64,000 nucleotides of DNA from Liopterus haemorrhoidalis (Eukaryota; Arthropoda; Insecta; Coleoptera; Dytiscidae): positions 29,400,356-29,464,355 of the forward strand of contig OZ020624.1 in NCBI GenBank assembly GCA_963971575.1, in the 5' to 3' direction. Below the pieces are notes generated by a model that did no database searches, was not told the origin of the DNA, and saw only the letters and a list, made by a program, of their open reading frames with translations. The translations under genes were made by a program, and so were the position numbers. Position 1 is the stretch's first letter. Each line of letters opens with the position of its first letter. Positions 21,870-33,700 of this stretch are shown here, one piece after another.

Positions 21870-22870
21870 AAAAGAAAGTAATAATTGCTGGATAGTTGTT
21901 TTATATTTAGGTAATAAAAAAAGTATATTGTTAATAATATTAAGCACACTTTACTGAAGTTATTTATTTAAACTATTATCCATGGCATTTTCTTTTGCGA
22001 ATTATAAAAAAACTAGACGTCTCCATCACGTCTAAACTAAAACTTGAAATGAAATCAGGACCTAAACTGTATACCATTCTACCTAAAACACTTCTTAAAA
22101 TCAAAAGCGGTGTACATTTAATTTTTTTCGCAGCCCTGTGTTATTTGTACAAAAATATCCTATTAGAAGGTTAAAAATTCTCTACAAATTTTGATATATA
22201 GATAGTTATTAATTATATTTCATATTATTAGTTTTTTATAAGAAACTTGTAATCATAGGCAACGTTATTTGAGTTTAAATAAATACGTAAAACTGTGTTG
22301 CAAAAGAAAAATAAATTTTGTGACACTCTTGTAGAGTTTGTCCTACTTTTTTCAAGTCAATAAATTCGATCCCCTTATCCTTTCATTGGTAGTAATTAAA
22401 TACTTAGTTTAAGTAAATAAATTTAGGTCTCTGTCTTTTTAGAAAAGTGCGGAAGGGTCTTGGAAGTTTCGAAAGCCTTCTAACCCTAGCAATTGTCAGA
22501 CAAAGAAGTATCCTTTCACCATGGAAGACTATTTAATGAAACAGCTTCGTGTCTCTTTAATTTTCGACCAAACGACCTCCTAATTAACATTGTAGGAATT
22601 AGTATTTAAACCGCAGTTTGATTGTAAAGGGGATGTTGGAATTAGCTAAAATAAATGGATCTAATGCCAGGAAATATTTAGAATTTAAGAGGTAGAATTC
22701 ATCTACATTAAAAATATAAACTTCAAGTATATACCATAATTATCAGATTTAAAAAAAGAATACGATGTTTCTTTTTGAAAATAAAAAATTGTTGAAAAAT
22801 TTTTATTTAAGGAATGTGTTTGATAATTAGATTACTAATTAAATCTACCATATTTAAATCATAGTTTTTT
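21870..22870. other. no gene recognised
   Basis: No frame longer than 60 codons with a motif. Nothing further can be supported. Confidence 0.4.
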
Positions 22871-22874
22871 TTTT

Positions 22875-23112
22875 ATTTGGTTTCTTATTCCCCTCTATTT
22901 TTGTATGGCGAGCAACTGTCCTCTATTCAAATAATCCAAATTAAATTCATCATCATCGCTTTCAGCCGATAATAAATCAGTTAAATTTTTTTGGTTTCTT
23001 ATTCCCCTCTCTTTTTTTTATGCTGTGAAACTGTCCTCTATTCAAGTAATTCATGATAAATGCATCATCATCACTTTCAACCGATAGTGAGTCAGTTAAA
23101 AGTATCATCGTC
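22875..23112. repeat. Tandem pair, about 114 bp period
   Basis: TTGGTTTCTTATTCCCCTCT, AACTGTCCTCTATTCAA-TAATTC and CATCATCATC-CTTTCA-CCGATA occur twice (units begin near 22878 and 22992). On the minus strand each unit reads as an acidic segment (AESDDDEFNLDYLNRGQ-like). It might be the N-terminus of a piggyBac-like transposase or a host gene; that is weak inference. Confidence 0.65.
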
Positions 23113-23289
23113 ATCGTTGACGCGGCAGTCTAATGTGAGCCTGTGCCTCCTGTTTACAGGTTTCATGGCTATATTTTCAATCTGTGTACATTCAGGAATA
23201 ATATAGCCAGAATTACGTCCATTTTGGTGTATACAGGAAGGCACCTACAGTTTATAGCCAGTTGCGAACGGATAAGCAATGCCCATCCA

Positions 23290-23508
23290 ATCCAATCAAG
23301 TGCCATGTCTACTACAGACATCGGCTACCATGGAACGCCACTTGGTTCTATCGTCCACTAAACTAATTAGTTTTTGAGTCCTGTCTCACTTATAATACTA
23401 GAAACAACAGTTATTCTTCTACGTCCTCTTTCACCTTTTTTGTCACATGGTCCACTACATAAGTTCCACTCAATATTTCTTTCTCTAACTATGTGACCAA
23501 AAAATGTT
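23290..23508 (-). pseudogene. LINE RT C-terminus, distal part
   Basis: The minus strand reads KNIFWSHS / FFGHIVRERNIEWNL, then CDKKGERGRRRITVV and further a W-P-MSVVDMALDW-like tail. This is the GH-R motif and basic linker of RTE/CR1-like RT C-termini. It continues the frame at 23959-24300 and is separated from it by the SINE at 23518-23949. Confidence 0.7.
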
Positions 23509-23517
23509 TTTTAATTT

Positions 23518-23949
23518 CAATCATTCACCCCTCATCCAGGTGTAGGATCTCGCCCCCTGGCATCGGCGATTAGCCTCGTTGCAGAAATAGAACGACTTAA
23601 AATAAACAAAATAATAATAAAGAACAGTTATTCAAGTTAAGGTCGTCAATAAGTCAGATTTATGCATTCAATATCAGCGTGGAGTTAGACAAGGGATTGA
23701 AATCAAGTGGAGATACTGAGTAGCCAAATTCAGTACGGTGACTGAGTGATTTAGTCACTCACATACCTGGACTATTTGGAACTGCATGACGATATACCTA
23801 GAACAGTTAACTTGAGATTAACGTGGTATAAAAGTAGTGACTAGTAATATTCATGCTCGTGTTTTTTTGTGTCTATTAATTAGTGATTAAATCTAGTGTT
23901 GCAGAAATAAAGGCCGATGTAAAATAAATAATATAATAATAATAATGTC
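23518..23949 (+). mobile_element. Composite SINE with 9 bp TSD
   Basis: TTTTAATTT lies at 23509-23517 and again at 23950-23958, so the whole stretch inserted as one unit. Its order is: SINE 3' body (CATTCACCCCTCATCC to GTTGCAGAAATAG), an AT-rich join, a 280 bp module (about 23625-23898) that holds GGTATAAAAGTAGTGAC, then a second SINE 3' end (GTTGCAGAAATAAAGGCCGA) with an (AAT)n tail. The copy at 50159-50796 (minus) shares the first part and the module. This copy lacks the tRNA-like head. Confidence 0.8.
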
Positions 23950-23958
23950 TTTTAATTT

Positions 23959-24300
23959 TACTTAATAATTGTCTGTTTACTAACATTTTATTTAATATCA
24001 CTAGGTTATTCACTCTGTCCACGGTATTTTTAAACATTTTCTATACATCCACATTTCACAGGATTATATTTTATTAATATTGTATTTATTTAAAAACCAG
24101 CATTCACTTCCATATGTCAAAACACTCCAAAGATAGCAGATTACAGGATTTTTAGTACCTGAATTAACATTTTTGTTCCTTAACAATGAACTAAGTTTAT
24201 GAAATGCAGCTTTAGTCATGCCTATTCTGGTATAAATGCCCATTATTTGTATAAATGCTTTTTACTCAGATTACTTGACATAGTCAGGAACTGAAGTAAA
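23959..24300 (-). pseudogene. LINE RT C-terminus, proximal part
   Basis: The minus strand reads GIYTRIGMTKAAFHKLSSLL, then YLWSVLTYGSECWFLNK and EMWMYRKCLKIPWTE. These are the thumb and LTYG-E-W blocks of an RTE/CR1-like reverse transcriptase. A few stops interrupt it. The reading continues into 23290-23508 after removal of the SINE. Confidence 0.8.
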
Positions 24301-24715
24301 GTCCATACCTTAAGTAGTTAGGAAAGAAAACAGATAAATGTTTCTTTGTTGAAACTTATTTATATTAATGACAGAACTGTTTACCATGGTAACGAACTGT
24401 CAGATGTCTGTCAATTCTCAGGTAAATGAATTACCACAACTTTCGATTTCTGGTTATTATAATTTTTTCTACGAAATTACAAAAAGCCGTATGTATCAAG
24501 CGTTACGAAATGGCAGGGTTTTTAAACACATGTTGGAATACTCGCTACGCTCGTGTTCCAATTCTCATGTCTGTTGTACAACAGCCGCTCATTCCGTAAC
24601 TTGTAATACAAATAACAATTCTATTAAGATATTTGTTGTATATTATTTGATGTATATTATATATTCTAACTTTAAATTACGAGAAAAGTCAGTTCCTCTC
24701 TTTTATACTCTATGA
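24301..24715. other. no gene recognised; imperfect palindrome
   Basis: A frame at 24368-24715 has no motif. The stretch near 24532-24562, TTGGAATACTCGCTACG then CTCGTGTTCCAA, forms an imperfect hairpin, as at the ends of some DNA elements. Confidence 0.35.
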
Positions 24716-25749
24716 TAACGTGCAACCAAATCTCGAAAATATTACAATTCATAAACCTGATTGTTCTGTGCATAACTGTAAATGCATCCAGATTAGTAAA
24801 GCAACATCTGTAAAGTATTTAGGAGTAACGATAGATAATCACATAAGGTGGGACAAGCATATAGATAAAATAAGTAATAATCTAAGAAGAACGCTTTTCA
24901 TTTTTAAAAAATTAAGAGAAATGGCACCTGTTACAATTCTGAAACAATTTTATTACGGTCTGGTACAATCTATAATTAATTACGGATTAATAGCTTGGGG
25001 CGGAGCAGCAGAGCTTTATATTAATAAACTGAAAATAATAAAAAAAATAATTATTAAAATAATCTTACGAAAAAACTATAGATTTGGAACTGCTGAACTG
25101 TATAGTAGCTGTGGTTTAATGACAGTACCCCAGTTATATACTTTAAAAATTTTAAAATACATTAAAAATCATCCCGATGAAATAGTTTCAATAAATCACT
25201 GCTACAGTACAAGGAATAAAACAGCAGCATCTTTGCATAGGGCAGCTAAAAGTGTTGGGCAGAGAAGTTTCGTATATTTCCTCCCAAAAATTTATAATGC
25301 ATTCCAAAGTTTTATAGAAAATAATGAATTAAAATCCAGAAGTAATTTCAACTACTCCTATTGGATAAAACAATTTTGTAGAACCCAGAATAATTGTTTA
25401 CTTGCTATATAATAAAACAACAATGACTATGTTAACTTAATTATTTCGATCAAAAACTTGCATTTCCTTTATTTTTTGTTCTTTTTTTTTGTACTTTTTT
25501 TTTAGGTTAAATTTATATGATATTTCACAATCATTAACCTTCACACAAACACAAACTTATAATATTTGTGTAAAGCCACATTCAGACTGTTTGCAGTTCT
25601 TTGTGGCATTGTTCTTATTTTATTTCTCAATTATATATATATATATATATTATTTTGTACATAGTGTATTTTGTAACAGAGTAATGAATGTTCATGTGTA
25701 TAAAATGTGTGAGAATAAAATAAATTGAATTGAATTGAATTGAATTGAA
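24716..25749 (+). mobile_element. Non-LTR retrotransposon with (TTGAA)n tail
   Basis: An uninterrupted frame to 25412 encodes the RT thumb and C-terminus: ATSVKYLGVTIDNHIRWDKH, then FYYGLVQSIINYGLIAWGG, then RNKTAASLHRAAKS. It is followed by a 300 bp 3' UTR, AATAAAATAAA and about five TTGAA repeats. The copy is 5'-truncated: the catalytic palm is missing. The nearest relative in the window is the RT piece at 32718-33570, which shares SVKYLGV-ID and the following RLRKTIYVFRKLRDF block. The clade is CR1/Jockey-like and not further resolved. Confidence 0.85.
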
Positions 25750-26530
25750 TTTAGAAAAGAGTTGCGGAACGCCTTCCCTCACTACAAAACGTACCGGAAC
25801 GAAGTTCTGTCGTGCTTAGTCCCGAATACATCACTGCACATAGCAACTTGATCTAGAGAGTTCAAAGTTGTTATCTATTCTTTCTTGTTAGAAATTTATT
25901 GTCATTGTACCTTCTCACGTAGCTGTAATCTTTGTGCTTCTAGGTCATTTTTATTAAATAAAATATTTTGTTGACAAATTCCTGTGCAAGTATATTAATG
26001 CTTCAATTAAGTCTAACAATAAAAATACAAAGTTTGTTAAGGAATTTCTAAGATTAAAAATTCAGCATATTTTCAACAGAAGTCAACTCCATATTTCATA
26101 CAACTCTGTAAAACTCGAGTGAAATTAACTTTTTGGAAGCAAGCTCCTAACATATTTTCACCACATTATTAAATGTACGAATTAAAAACTTTCAAAGTAT
26201 ATATCATTTCAAGAATTCTAAAATAAAGAGAGAAAAAAAAAAACTTAGAATCAACATGGACCTTAGCAAAATGAAATGCATAACACTTCACAATCAAAAT
26301 AAAGAAGTGCCGAATATTCCATCGATATCAATGATGGCTAAAGTTGAAAAAAAAAAAAAAAACGAAGAAATCGGTGTTTTGTACAAAAGCAATTCAATTG
26401 ACCTACATATATATAGCTTCCAATCAACTTAAATTATGAATTAATACTACACACTCATCAAAACGGTCCAATATTATTCTATGAAATACTCAATGAAATA
26501 CCCAATGAAATCAAACAAGTCTGGACTTCT
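25750..26530. other. no gene recognised
   Basis: Sequence after the LINE tail. No frame, RNA gene or element end is apparent. Confidence 0.4.
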
Positions 26531-26539
26531 TAGTAGTTG

Positions 26540-27105
26540 CTGAAGTGCACCAAGATCGACCCAGCAACGTTCCTTCTACACAATACAGTCGTCCTGTGCC
26601 CGACGACTATCCAAAAGGCGTTGGTCCTTCGAGCCGGATGAACATCTAGCAGATGCGGAAAAACATTTTGTCATAGGAGCCATGCCACTCGTCGTCCGCA
26701 CAATTTTGATGAGTTGTATATAATTTTTCTAAGAAACTACCCCAGATCACTAGCACCGTTCCTTCTATATATTAAATTTGCTCTGTGCCCGACCATCCAT
26801 AAGGCACTGGTCCTTCGAGCCGGATGAATATCTAGCAGATGTGACCGCATTATTTGGTCATAAGGGCCATACCACTCGTCGTCCCTAAAATTTTGATGAG
26901 TTATATATCATATTTCTAGGAAACTACCCCAAATCACCAGCACCGTTCCTTGTATACAATAAATTCGCACTGTGCCCGGCGACTATTCATAAGGTACTGG
27001 TCCTTCGAGCCGGATGAACATGTAGGAGATGCGGCCGCAACATTTGGTCATGCTACTCACCGTCCCCACAACACTTTGATGACTTATACAACATTTTTCT
27101 AAGAA
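26540..27105. repeat. Tandem array, about 188 bp period, 3 units
   Basis: GGTCCTTCGAGCCGGATGAA begins at 26623, 26809 and 26999. The rest of each unit is also conserved: GTGCCCG, AGCAGATG-G, TTTGGTCAT, CCACTCGTCGTCC, TTTTGATGAGTT, TTTCTA-GAAACTACCCC and CACCGTTCCTT. Spacing is 186 and 190 bp. No frame is kept across the units. It is a short satellite-like array, or the internal repeat of an unrecognised element. Confidence 0.85.
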
Positions 27106-29040
27106 CCATTATTCATAGTTTTCGTATTATCGTCAAAAATATGCTTTTGGTTGATGACGCAGTCAAATTTGCACCGCATCACTTTCTCATTAGTCAAATC
27201 GTTTGTCATCCAGGAACTAAAGTTACTTATGTTTAAAATCCCAGCCATTTTCTTATATTACTACAAAAAAGCCAATTATTAAAGGCTCCCAGGAGCCACA
27301 GCAGACGGTGTATAGATATTCGTCTAGAACTGGAACGCCCATTTCCTCGCACTTTATTTGCAGATCTTCCTGGAATTTCCAATCATAAATTTCTCTTTCA
27401 TTTGTTGATAGATCGTTTTATGTAAGTTTATTTCTAAGCTAATTTTTTCTCAGCAATTCTCTTCATACTCTATGTCGCGAACGATGTTCAGTGATCACAT
27501 GGTTATGTATCAAATTTGTTCTAATACTCTTTGGCCTACCCGTCGCCAAGTGACTCTTTGATGTTGTCAAACATTTTGAACAATGTCGCACAATTAGCTT
27601 TTTAAAAAAAGCTGTGAGTAACTAATGTACGATACTTACTTAGCGTTCTATAAATGTATTCTTTGTGCGTAATATGACACAGGTAATTTGTCTGTCCTTC
27701 TTAAAGAATGTTTTTCTCTGGTAGACATAAAATTCTGTCTTGTTCGTGTTTAAATGTTTTTATTTTTCTTCTACTCGTCACATTCTTTATTCTGAAGTCT
27801 GAGTGATAGCTCACGCTTCAAGCACAGAACAATAAGATTATTTGAGATTCCGAAATGTAGATAATATAATTCCCAACAGTACAGTAACACTTTAAATACA
27901 AAGGTTAGGTATAGAGAAAACTTTTTGTATAATGTTAATTTAAATATCTGTCTTCTTCGATACTCACTTGGGAATTTTGGTATTAAATAAGTCCTATATT
28001 GCTCTTTTAGAGACAGCCACAAAGATGTTATGTGGATTAAGCAAAGCAGGGAGTAGGACTTACAATAAATAATGTCTAAACTAAAATATTGACAAATACT
28101 GAAAATAAACCAATAATAACAATAGACAATACAGAGTTGGAATTTGACAAACTAGTAATATTTGTAAGGTTGGCAAACCCAGAACGTACCTTAAACAACT
28201 TTTATTAACCACTAGCTGAAATGCCCGCTGTATCGGGCAAACATTCATCTACCATTCTTCCGATGTTCTTCTTCCGATTATGTACGTCACAGTACTATGA
28301 AAATATTCCATTCACATCCTTTTTTGCATCTCCACGTGTCTTTATTTCATTGTAATTTTAGTTTTGTTAGGTAATTGTAGATGCGCTTTCCACAGTCTTG
28401 TACATAAGCTGCTAATGTAGCTAAAGATCTCAAATAATTAACTACAAATTCTGTAATGCCGGATATAGAGGTACTAACCAAATTCCTGAATAATAGAACG
28501 AATTCTCAGTCACGTATTCCTTACTTTCGCACACAAATCCAAGTAAGCTTTGGCTGCCTACCATTCTATCTCTATATTCAACATAGAATGAATGGTCTAC
28601 ATTATCTCTTCATATTTCGTAAGCTGAGCTATGCAGTATAACATATGTAACTACGAGTTTACATACAGTTGATATAGTATAATCTATGCTGAATTTCATG
28701 TTGATATGTTGCAGTTGCTATTAAATAATTTAACATATGGATTTTTAAACATTAATAACACATAATATATGCTAATGGTATTCAATGATATTGTGTTTCA
28801 TATTTATAAATATTATAACAAAAATTTAGATCATTAAAATCGTTTTATAAAAATTTACATTTTTATTAAATTAGCATTAAATATACAATAAAAAAAATAT
28901 TCCACCATTCATTCTTCTTCGACACCGTCAACTTGATTTAATTTTAACTTTACTCACGCCTAATTTTGTCTTCTATTAAGTGCCAGGTTAACTTCTTGTA
29001 AATTTTTAAGCCCGCTACATACGAGGGTCAGTTATGAGTG
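27106..29040. other. no gene recognised
   Basis: Frames at 27771-28022 and 28456-28641 have no motif. At 28212 the string CTAGCTGAAATGCCCGCTGT resembles a sequence common in arthropod repeats, but no element boundary could be placed. Confidence 0.4.
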
Positions 29041-29074
29041 GAGTAACACTAACAGGACGACCTTTGTGACTTTG
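29041..29074 (+). repeat. Left arm of 4.7 kb-spaced inverted repeat
   Basis: GAGTAACACTAACAGGACGA and the next few bases recur in reverse orientation at 33701-33742. The arms match at 24 consecutive positions and continue with a small gap to CTTTGA. They enclose all the LINE insertions in between. They may be the TIRs of one element or two copies of a repeat. Confidence 0.6.
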
Positions 29075-30317
29075 AAAGAAATCGTCCCATGCTAAAAATC
29101 GTAGCCAAGGATGGTGCATCATCGCCAAACAATCGCTTTAAATTTTGCGAACATTGTCGTCGAGTTAAACCATATTTAAAATCATTAAAGATAATGTGTC
29201 TTAAAAACAAAAAACTAAATTAATTCAAAAAATGGGTTAAATCATGACGTTGAATCATGGACATTATACAATGCGGAAATGGTGGCATTAAACTAGAGTT
29301 TAGAATACTTAAAGAATCACTTTCATAAAGAATTTTTATTTTTTTTATTGTAAAAGCGCCGTCCAAAAATTGAGTGGCCCTTGATTTGACAAAAAGAACT
29401 ATTCACTAATTTATGATGCTATTAAATGTCTTAACGATTGTACGATAAGTGGTAAAATTATAATAATTATGTTAAATATGCTGGGTTAAAGGCTACTCAA
29501 ATTTTGAGTTCAACAATGAAAATGGTGTAAATGGTCTCCTCTTAAATATTCTTCTAAACAATAATGAGTTTTTGGTGGTCATACCTACAAAACCCTAAAT
29601 ACAAACAAACAACTTGTCAAATCAAAAACATCTATCAAGCAACAGCTAACCACAAACAGTAACCCTGGTATAATTAAGTACATCTTTCCTTTGGAACAAA
29701 ACGCATATTCATACAAAAAAAAAATCTTCACCGCAAGTTAAAGTAGCAGATATGTAAATAAATATCTGCTATAAAATAACACAAATTGACTTATGTACTT
29801 TTATCTTTCCATAAAATTTGTTAATATTGAACATATCCTAAACAGGATTCATTTTTGAGATATCAAATAGCAATTTCTCCAATATCATCAAATAAAATCC
29901 TTTTTTGTTAGTAAAAAATTTTTCCTTTTACGACGGAAGCAATCCTAATTGCTTTCCGGAGACGTGAGCCTTGTTTTTTGCCGGTTGATCTCGGCGAAAC
30001 TACCACAGTGACATTTCTTGTGACAGCCCCTTCCACTGTACCTAATTATTCCTGCTTTTCGCGGAGAAACGCGACCGCCACTACAATGCATCAATCACTC
30101 TGTGGTTTAGCCAGATGTAAGTAACTCTCTTTTAAAAGGGGATTATGATAAAGTGTCTTATAGAGAACACAGATTATCATAGAAATCAGAGGATAAATTA
30201 TAAAGTACCGCACGTATATGATTAGACAATAATAGGCGAAGGATATCAAACTCAAATATCATATAAGAACTTCTGAGAGATTCAAAAATTTGTACGAAGG
30301 TCACTACTAGAATTATT
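29075..30317. other. no gene recognised
   Basis: No motif-bearing frame. The string GGTCATACCTACAAAACCCT at about 29580 matches the tail of the repeat at 7680-8095. Confidence 0.4.
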
Positions 30318-31605
30318 GTGTATAATAATAATAATAATAATAATAATATATATTTATTCTTGAACTATACAGAGATAGTAGAATTTGTCATGTACATACA
30401 TAGTAAAATAATAATACTTAAATATACATATATAAGAAGATAAGACAAGAGAATGGAAAACATAATTTTAGACAATTTTTTCACCGGGAGCAATAGTCCA
30501 AATGTAAGGTGTCAGATAGAAAGTCCTGAGTAATACGCTTTCTGTAATAGGAAGGATTTTACTTTATTTTTAAAGGTAAGGATCGATGATATATCCTTCA
30601 ATTCTTGCGGCAGTTTGTTATAGAGGACACAAGACATATAAAATGGACTTCTTCTACTGTTTGATAGTTTAAAATATTGTACTCTTATATCATTGGCATG
30701 TCTGGTATGGTAGTTATGTAGATCTTTGTTTAAATTGAACATTCTAAGATTTTCTTTTACAAAGGTAACCGCTTTTAGGATCAATATTGAAAAAAATGTT
30801 AGGATGTTATTATTAATAAACCAGTCTCTACAAGAATCACGACTATTTAGGTTAAAAATTAAACGGAGTATTCGCTTCTGCAAAATGAATACCCTTTTGC
30901 TCTCTATTGAATAACCCCAGACACAGACATTGTAGGCCAAATTTGAGTAGACCATCGCATAATATACCTGCTTAAGGCTATTTAGCTGAAGGAATTGCTT
31001 AAGCACTTTTATACAATAATATGCTTTCTGTAGTTTCTTGCATACGGCATCCACTTGCAATGTCCAGCTTAGGGAGTCATCAATAACTACACCAAGAAGT
31101 TTTGTTTCAATATTAGGTTCTAATGTAAAATTATTGAATGTTATTGAGATATCCGTTGGAAGTTTGTTTTTATTAAACAGAAGTAGTTTAGTCTTGGATT
31201 CGTTGACTATTAATTTGTTATTATAGCACCACTGGTTAAACTCATTAAGTGCGATATTAATTTTATGCTCAAGTACCCTCGGGTTGTCAGCCATGAGTAA
31301 AAAGTATCATCTGCAAACATGATTAATAGATCAGATGATATATGATTAGGTAAATCGTTTATAAATAAAAGGAATAAGAGTGGTCCTAGCACTGAACCTT
31401 GGGGTACACCTAGTTTTACTTGAGTGTTTTGAGATTTGTCACGACTAATTTTGACTATTAGCTGTCTATACTCGATGAAGGATATCAACCAATCATTAAT
31501 TTTATCTCTAATACCAATAGCTTCCAACTTACTCTTTAAGATTTGCGCATGTAGGCAATCAAATGCTCGAGAAAAATCGAAAAAAATTGTATAAAAATAA
31601 CACAT
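30318..31605 (-). mobile_element. Non-LTR retrotransposon, RT with frameshift
   Basis: The upstream frame (31210-31605) carries the RT fingers and palm: FFDFSRAFDCLHAQIL, then LGVPQGSVLGPLLFLLFIND and LLIMFADDT, the catalytic box with both Asp residues. One frameshift near 31290 leads into the second frame (30512-31294), which covers NEFNQWCYNNKLIVNESKTK, then TKLLGVVIDDSLSWTLQVDA, and the C-terminal VLYNKLPQELKDIS. The minus-strand 3' end reaches an (ATT)n tail, seen as (TAA)n at about 30321-30349. The copy starts within the RT, so it is 5'-truncated. It differs in sequence from the LINEs at 31686 and 32718. A CR1/Daphne-like affiliation is likely but not proven. Confidence 0.88.
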
Positions 31606-31685
31606 GGTTCATAGACAATATAGTGAATTGTGTCCTAAAAACAATTGTAATTTAGACAGTGCCAGTTGTAGTTCAGACAAAATAA

Positions 31686-32717
31686 TCCACGATTACCATA
31701 TTGACAATATAGTGCTCCTCCAAGATATTAAAGTGAGACTTAAGTTTACTATTTAGACACGATTTTAATTTAAGTGACCACATAGACAATATAGTGAATA
31801 GTGCCTTAAAAACTTTAGGATTTATACTAAGATACCGTGGTAGTTTTCAGATATTTACAACTTGGTTACTGTACTGTTCACTAGTTCGACATAAATAAGA
31901 GTCCGCGAATACAATCTGGAGCCTAAAAACAATGTCCCACAAAAATCAAATAGAAAAAGTACAATAGAGATTTGTAATAAACCTGACCCTGAAATAAACT
32001 GGACCATGCCCTTTTCGTATCTCTTATGCAAACCAGTTAAAAAACCTAGCTCTCAATAATAGCAAGAAATTTCAAACAGATTGGAGACGCGACATCCACA
32101 CTTTGAATTTCGCGTTGAAATTATTTAATAATAAACTACATGCCCCAGAACTTCTTCAAAATTTACATACACTCATACCTCGCTATACGGCCGCTCTTTA
32201 TACGGATTTTCACTATAACGGCCTTCTTTAATTATGGCACTTTTTCGATATACGACCCAAAATGTTTCGTTAAACGGCCAAAAAAATAATAAATGTGAAA
32301 AAAATATGGCCAGAAAGAATAAAAACTAATGATCCTTAAGTTGATTCTATTTCTGAACTTCGACAAACCATATTGAACCTAGCAAATGATCTTGGTTTTG
32401 AGAATTCGGAATTCATTCGTTATAAGGCTTTTCGCTTTGCGACCAACTTTTCCGGAACGTATCTAGGCCGTAAAGCGAGGTATGAGTGTATTCGAGTCCC
32501 TGACATAAGATTGAGAATTAAAAATGATCACTTTTTCAAAATTTCAGAATCTATGTCACCACTGAACAAAATGCTCAGTCTAGTAAACAAGCAAGTCTCT
32601 GATAGAGATGTAGAAATCTTTTACGACAATTATAAAAAGTTGGTTAATTATTAAATTAGACTAGCTATATTGTATTATATTGTATGATTGCTTCTATTGT
32701 GTTTTATTCTTCTATAT
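31686..32717 (+). mobile_element. LINE family A, copy 1 (5' part)
   Basis: This copy aligns with 46220-46938 throughout: both share CACGATTACCATAT, the TTTAGACACGATTTTAATTT stretch, CGAGTCCCTGACATAAGATTG and GCAAGTCTCTGATAGAGAT. The protein remnant ends NKQVSDRDVEIFYDNYKKLV at about 32654. It is broken by many stops. A pogo-type MITE (32170-32488) and, at 32717, a second LINE fragment have inserted into it. Its 3' end resumes at 33571. Confidence 0.8.
32170..32488. mobile_element. 319 bp pogo-type MITE, TA TSD
   Basis: The left end reads CACTCATACCTCGCTATACG; the right end is the reverse complement of CACTCATACCTCGCTTTACG. TA flanks it at 32168-32169 and 32489-32490. The CCTCGCTATACGGCC style of end is typical of pogo/Tigger elements. 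The interior retains ELRQTILNLANDLGFENSEF, which resembles the C-terminal tail of pogo/jerky transposases. The second family A copy lacks the element at the corresponding position (46707-46708), which confirms the insertion. Confidence 0.88.
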
Positions 32718-33570
32718 CCCAAACTGTGAAGATAAAAAGTCATTCAAGCACTCCATCTACTGTTACTTGTGGGGTACCACAAGGAACAATATTGGGTCCA
32801 TTGCTGTTTTTAATATATATAAATGATTTGTTAAAGATAACTGAACTTAAGGACAACATTTTATCTTATGCAGATGATACTGTAATCCTAACAGAAGCAG
32901 AAACATGGAATGATGCGAGATTAATAGCTGAAGATTACCTAGTACTTATAAAGAACTGGATGAACTCTAATTTTCTATCACTTAATTATATAAAATCTAA
33001 CTTTGTCACTTTCTCGACAAATATTACCACTGATTGCTGTACAAAAATAAATTGTATGTGTCTACTTATAAAAAGAGTTAACTCTGTGAAATATCTGGGT
33101 GTAATCATTGACCATAACCTTAAGTGGGACTTACAAATTCAAACAATTAATATTCGACTGCGAAAAACCATCTATGTTTTTAGAAAATTAAGAGACTTCA
33201 TGCCTATCAACTTATTGATATGATTTTACAACTAGATCAAAATAAAATAGATGAAATTCTTGTTACTAAAATTTGATTATCTTTTATCATATAAAAATAA
33301 AATCTAAATTGTATTGTATTCCATTTCATTCTTTTCATTAATTGCACAGTCCGATATACATTAGAATAATTATATAGAATTAATTAATATATAGATACCA
33401 CACGCATACCTTACGGTATTAGTGGTGTACACTCCCCAAATATTAAACCATTTAGGGGGGTGATTTACTCTTGTTTGTTTTTATACTTATTTTATCTTGT
33501 CTATTTATATATATGTGTATATATTTTGTGCAAATAAAGAGATATATTATTATTATTATTATATTATTAG
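32718..33570 (+). mobile_element. Nested LINE fragment with YADD box
   Basis: The frame reads TCGVPQGTILGPLLFLIYIN, then NILSYADDTVILTEAETWND with both catalytic Asp residues, then RVNSVKYLGVIIDHNLKWD. After about 33223 the frame is lost. A 3' UTR follows, ending in AAATAAAGAGATAT and an (ATT)n tail. Family A sequence lies on both sides (TTATTCTTCTATAT at 32704-32717; TATTTCTATATTATTG from 33571), so this 853 bp piece inserted into it. The first in-frame Met at 32684 belongs to the host sequence and is not a real start. It is related to the LINE at 24716-25749. Confidence 0.87.
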
Positions 33571-33692
33571 TATTTCTATATTATTGTTATTTTATTTGTA
33601 TTGTATTTTTTCCCCAGTACTATGTAACTAGACTTGTGCACTACTGTACAAATCTGTATAGCTACTGGTTAAATAAATAAATATTTTCTAGG
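33571..33692 (+). mobile_element. LINE family A, copy 1 (3' end)
   Basis: TATTTCTATATTATTGTTAT through GACTTGTGCACTACTG to the AAATAAATAAAT tail matches 47675-47790. It is the 3' terminus of the family A LINE that starts at 31686. Confidence 0.82.
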
Positions 33693-33700
33693 TTTTTATA

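Noticed and set aside
22000..22180. Plus-strand stretch reading KLDVSITSKLKLEMKSGPKLYT, considered as a transposon or host fragment.
   Set aside because: No recognisable domain, no repeat copy in the window, and stops on both sides.
30726..31226. Two plus-strand frames at 30726-30914 and 31038-31226.
   Set aside because: Both are shadows of the minus-strand LINE RT at 30512-31605.
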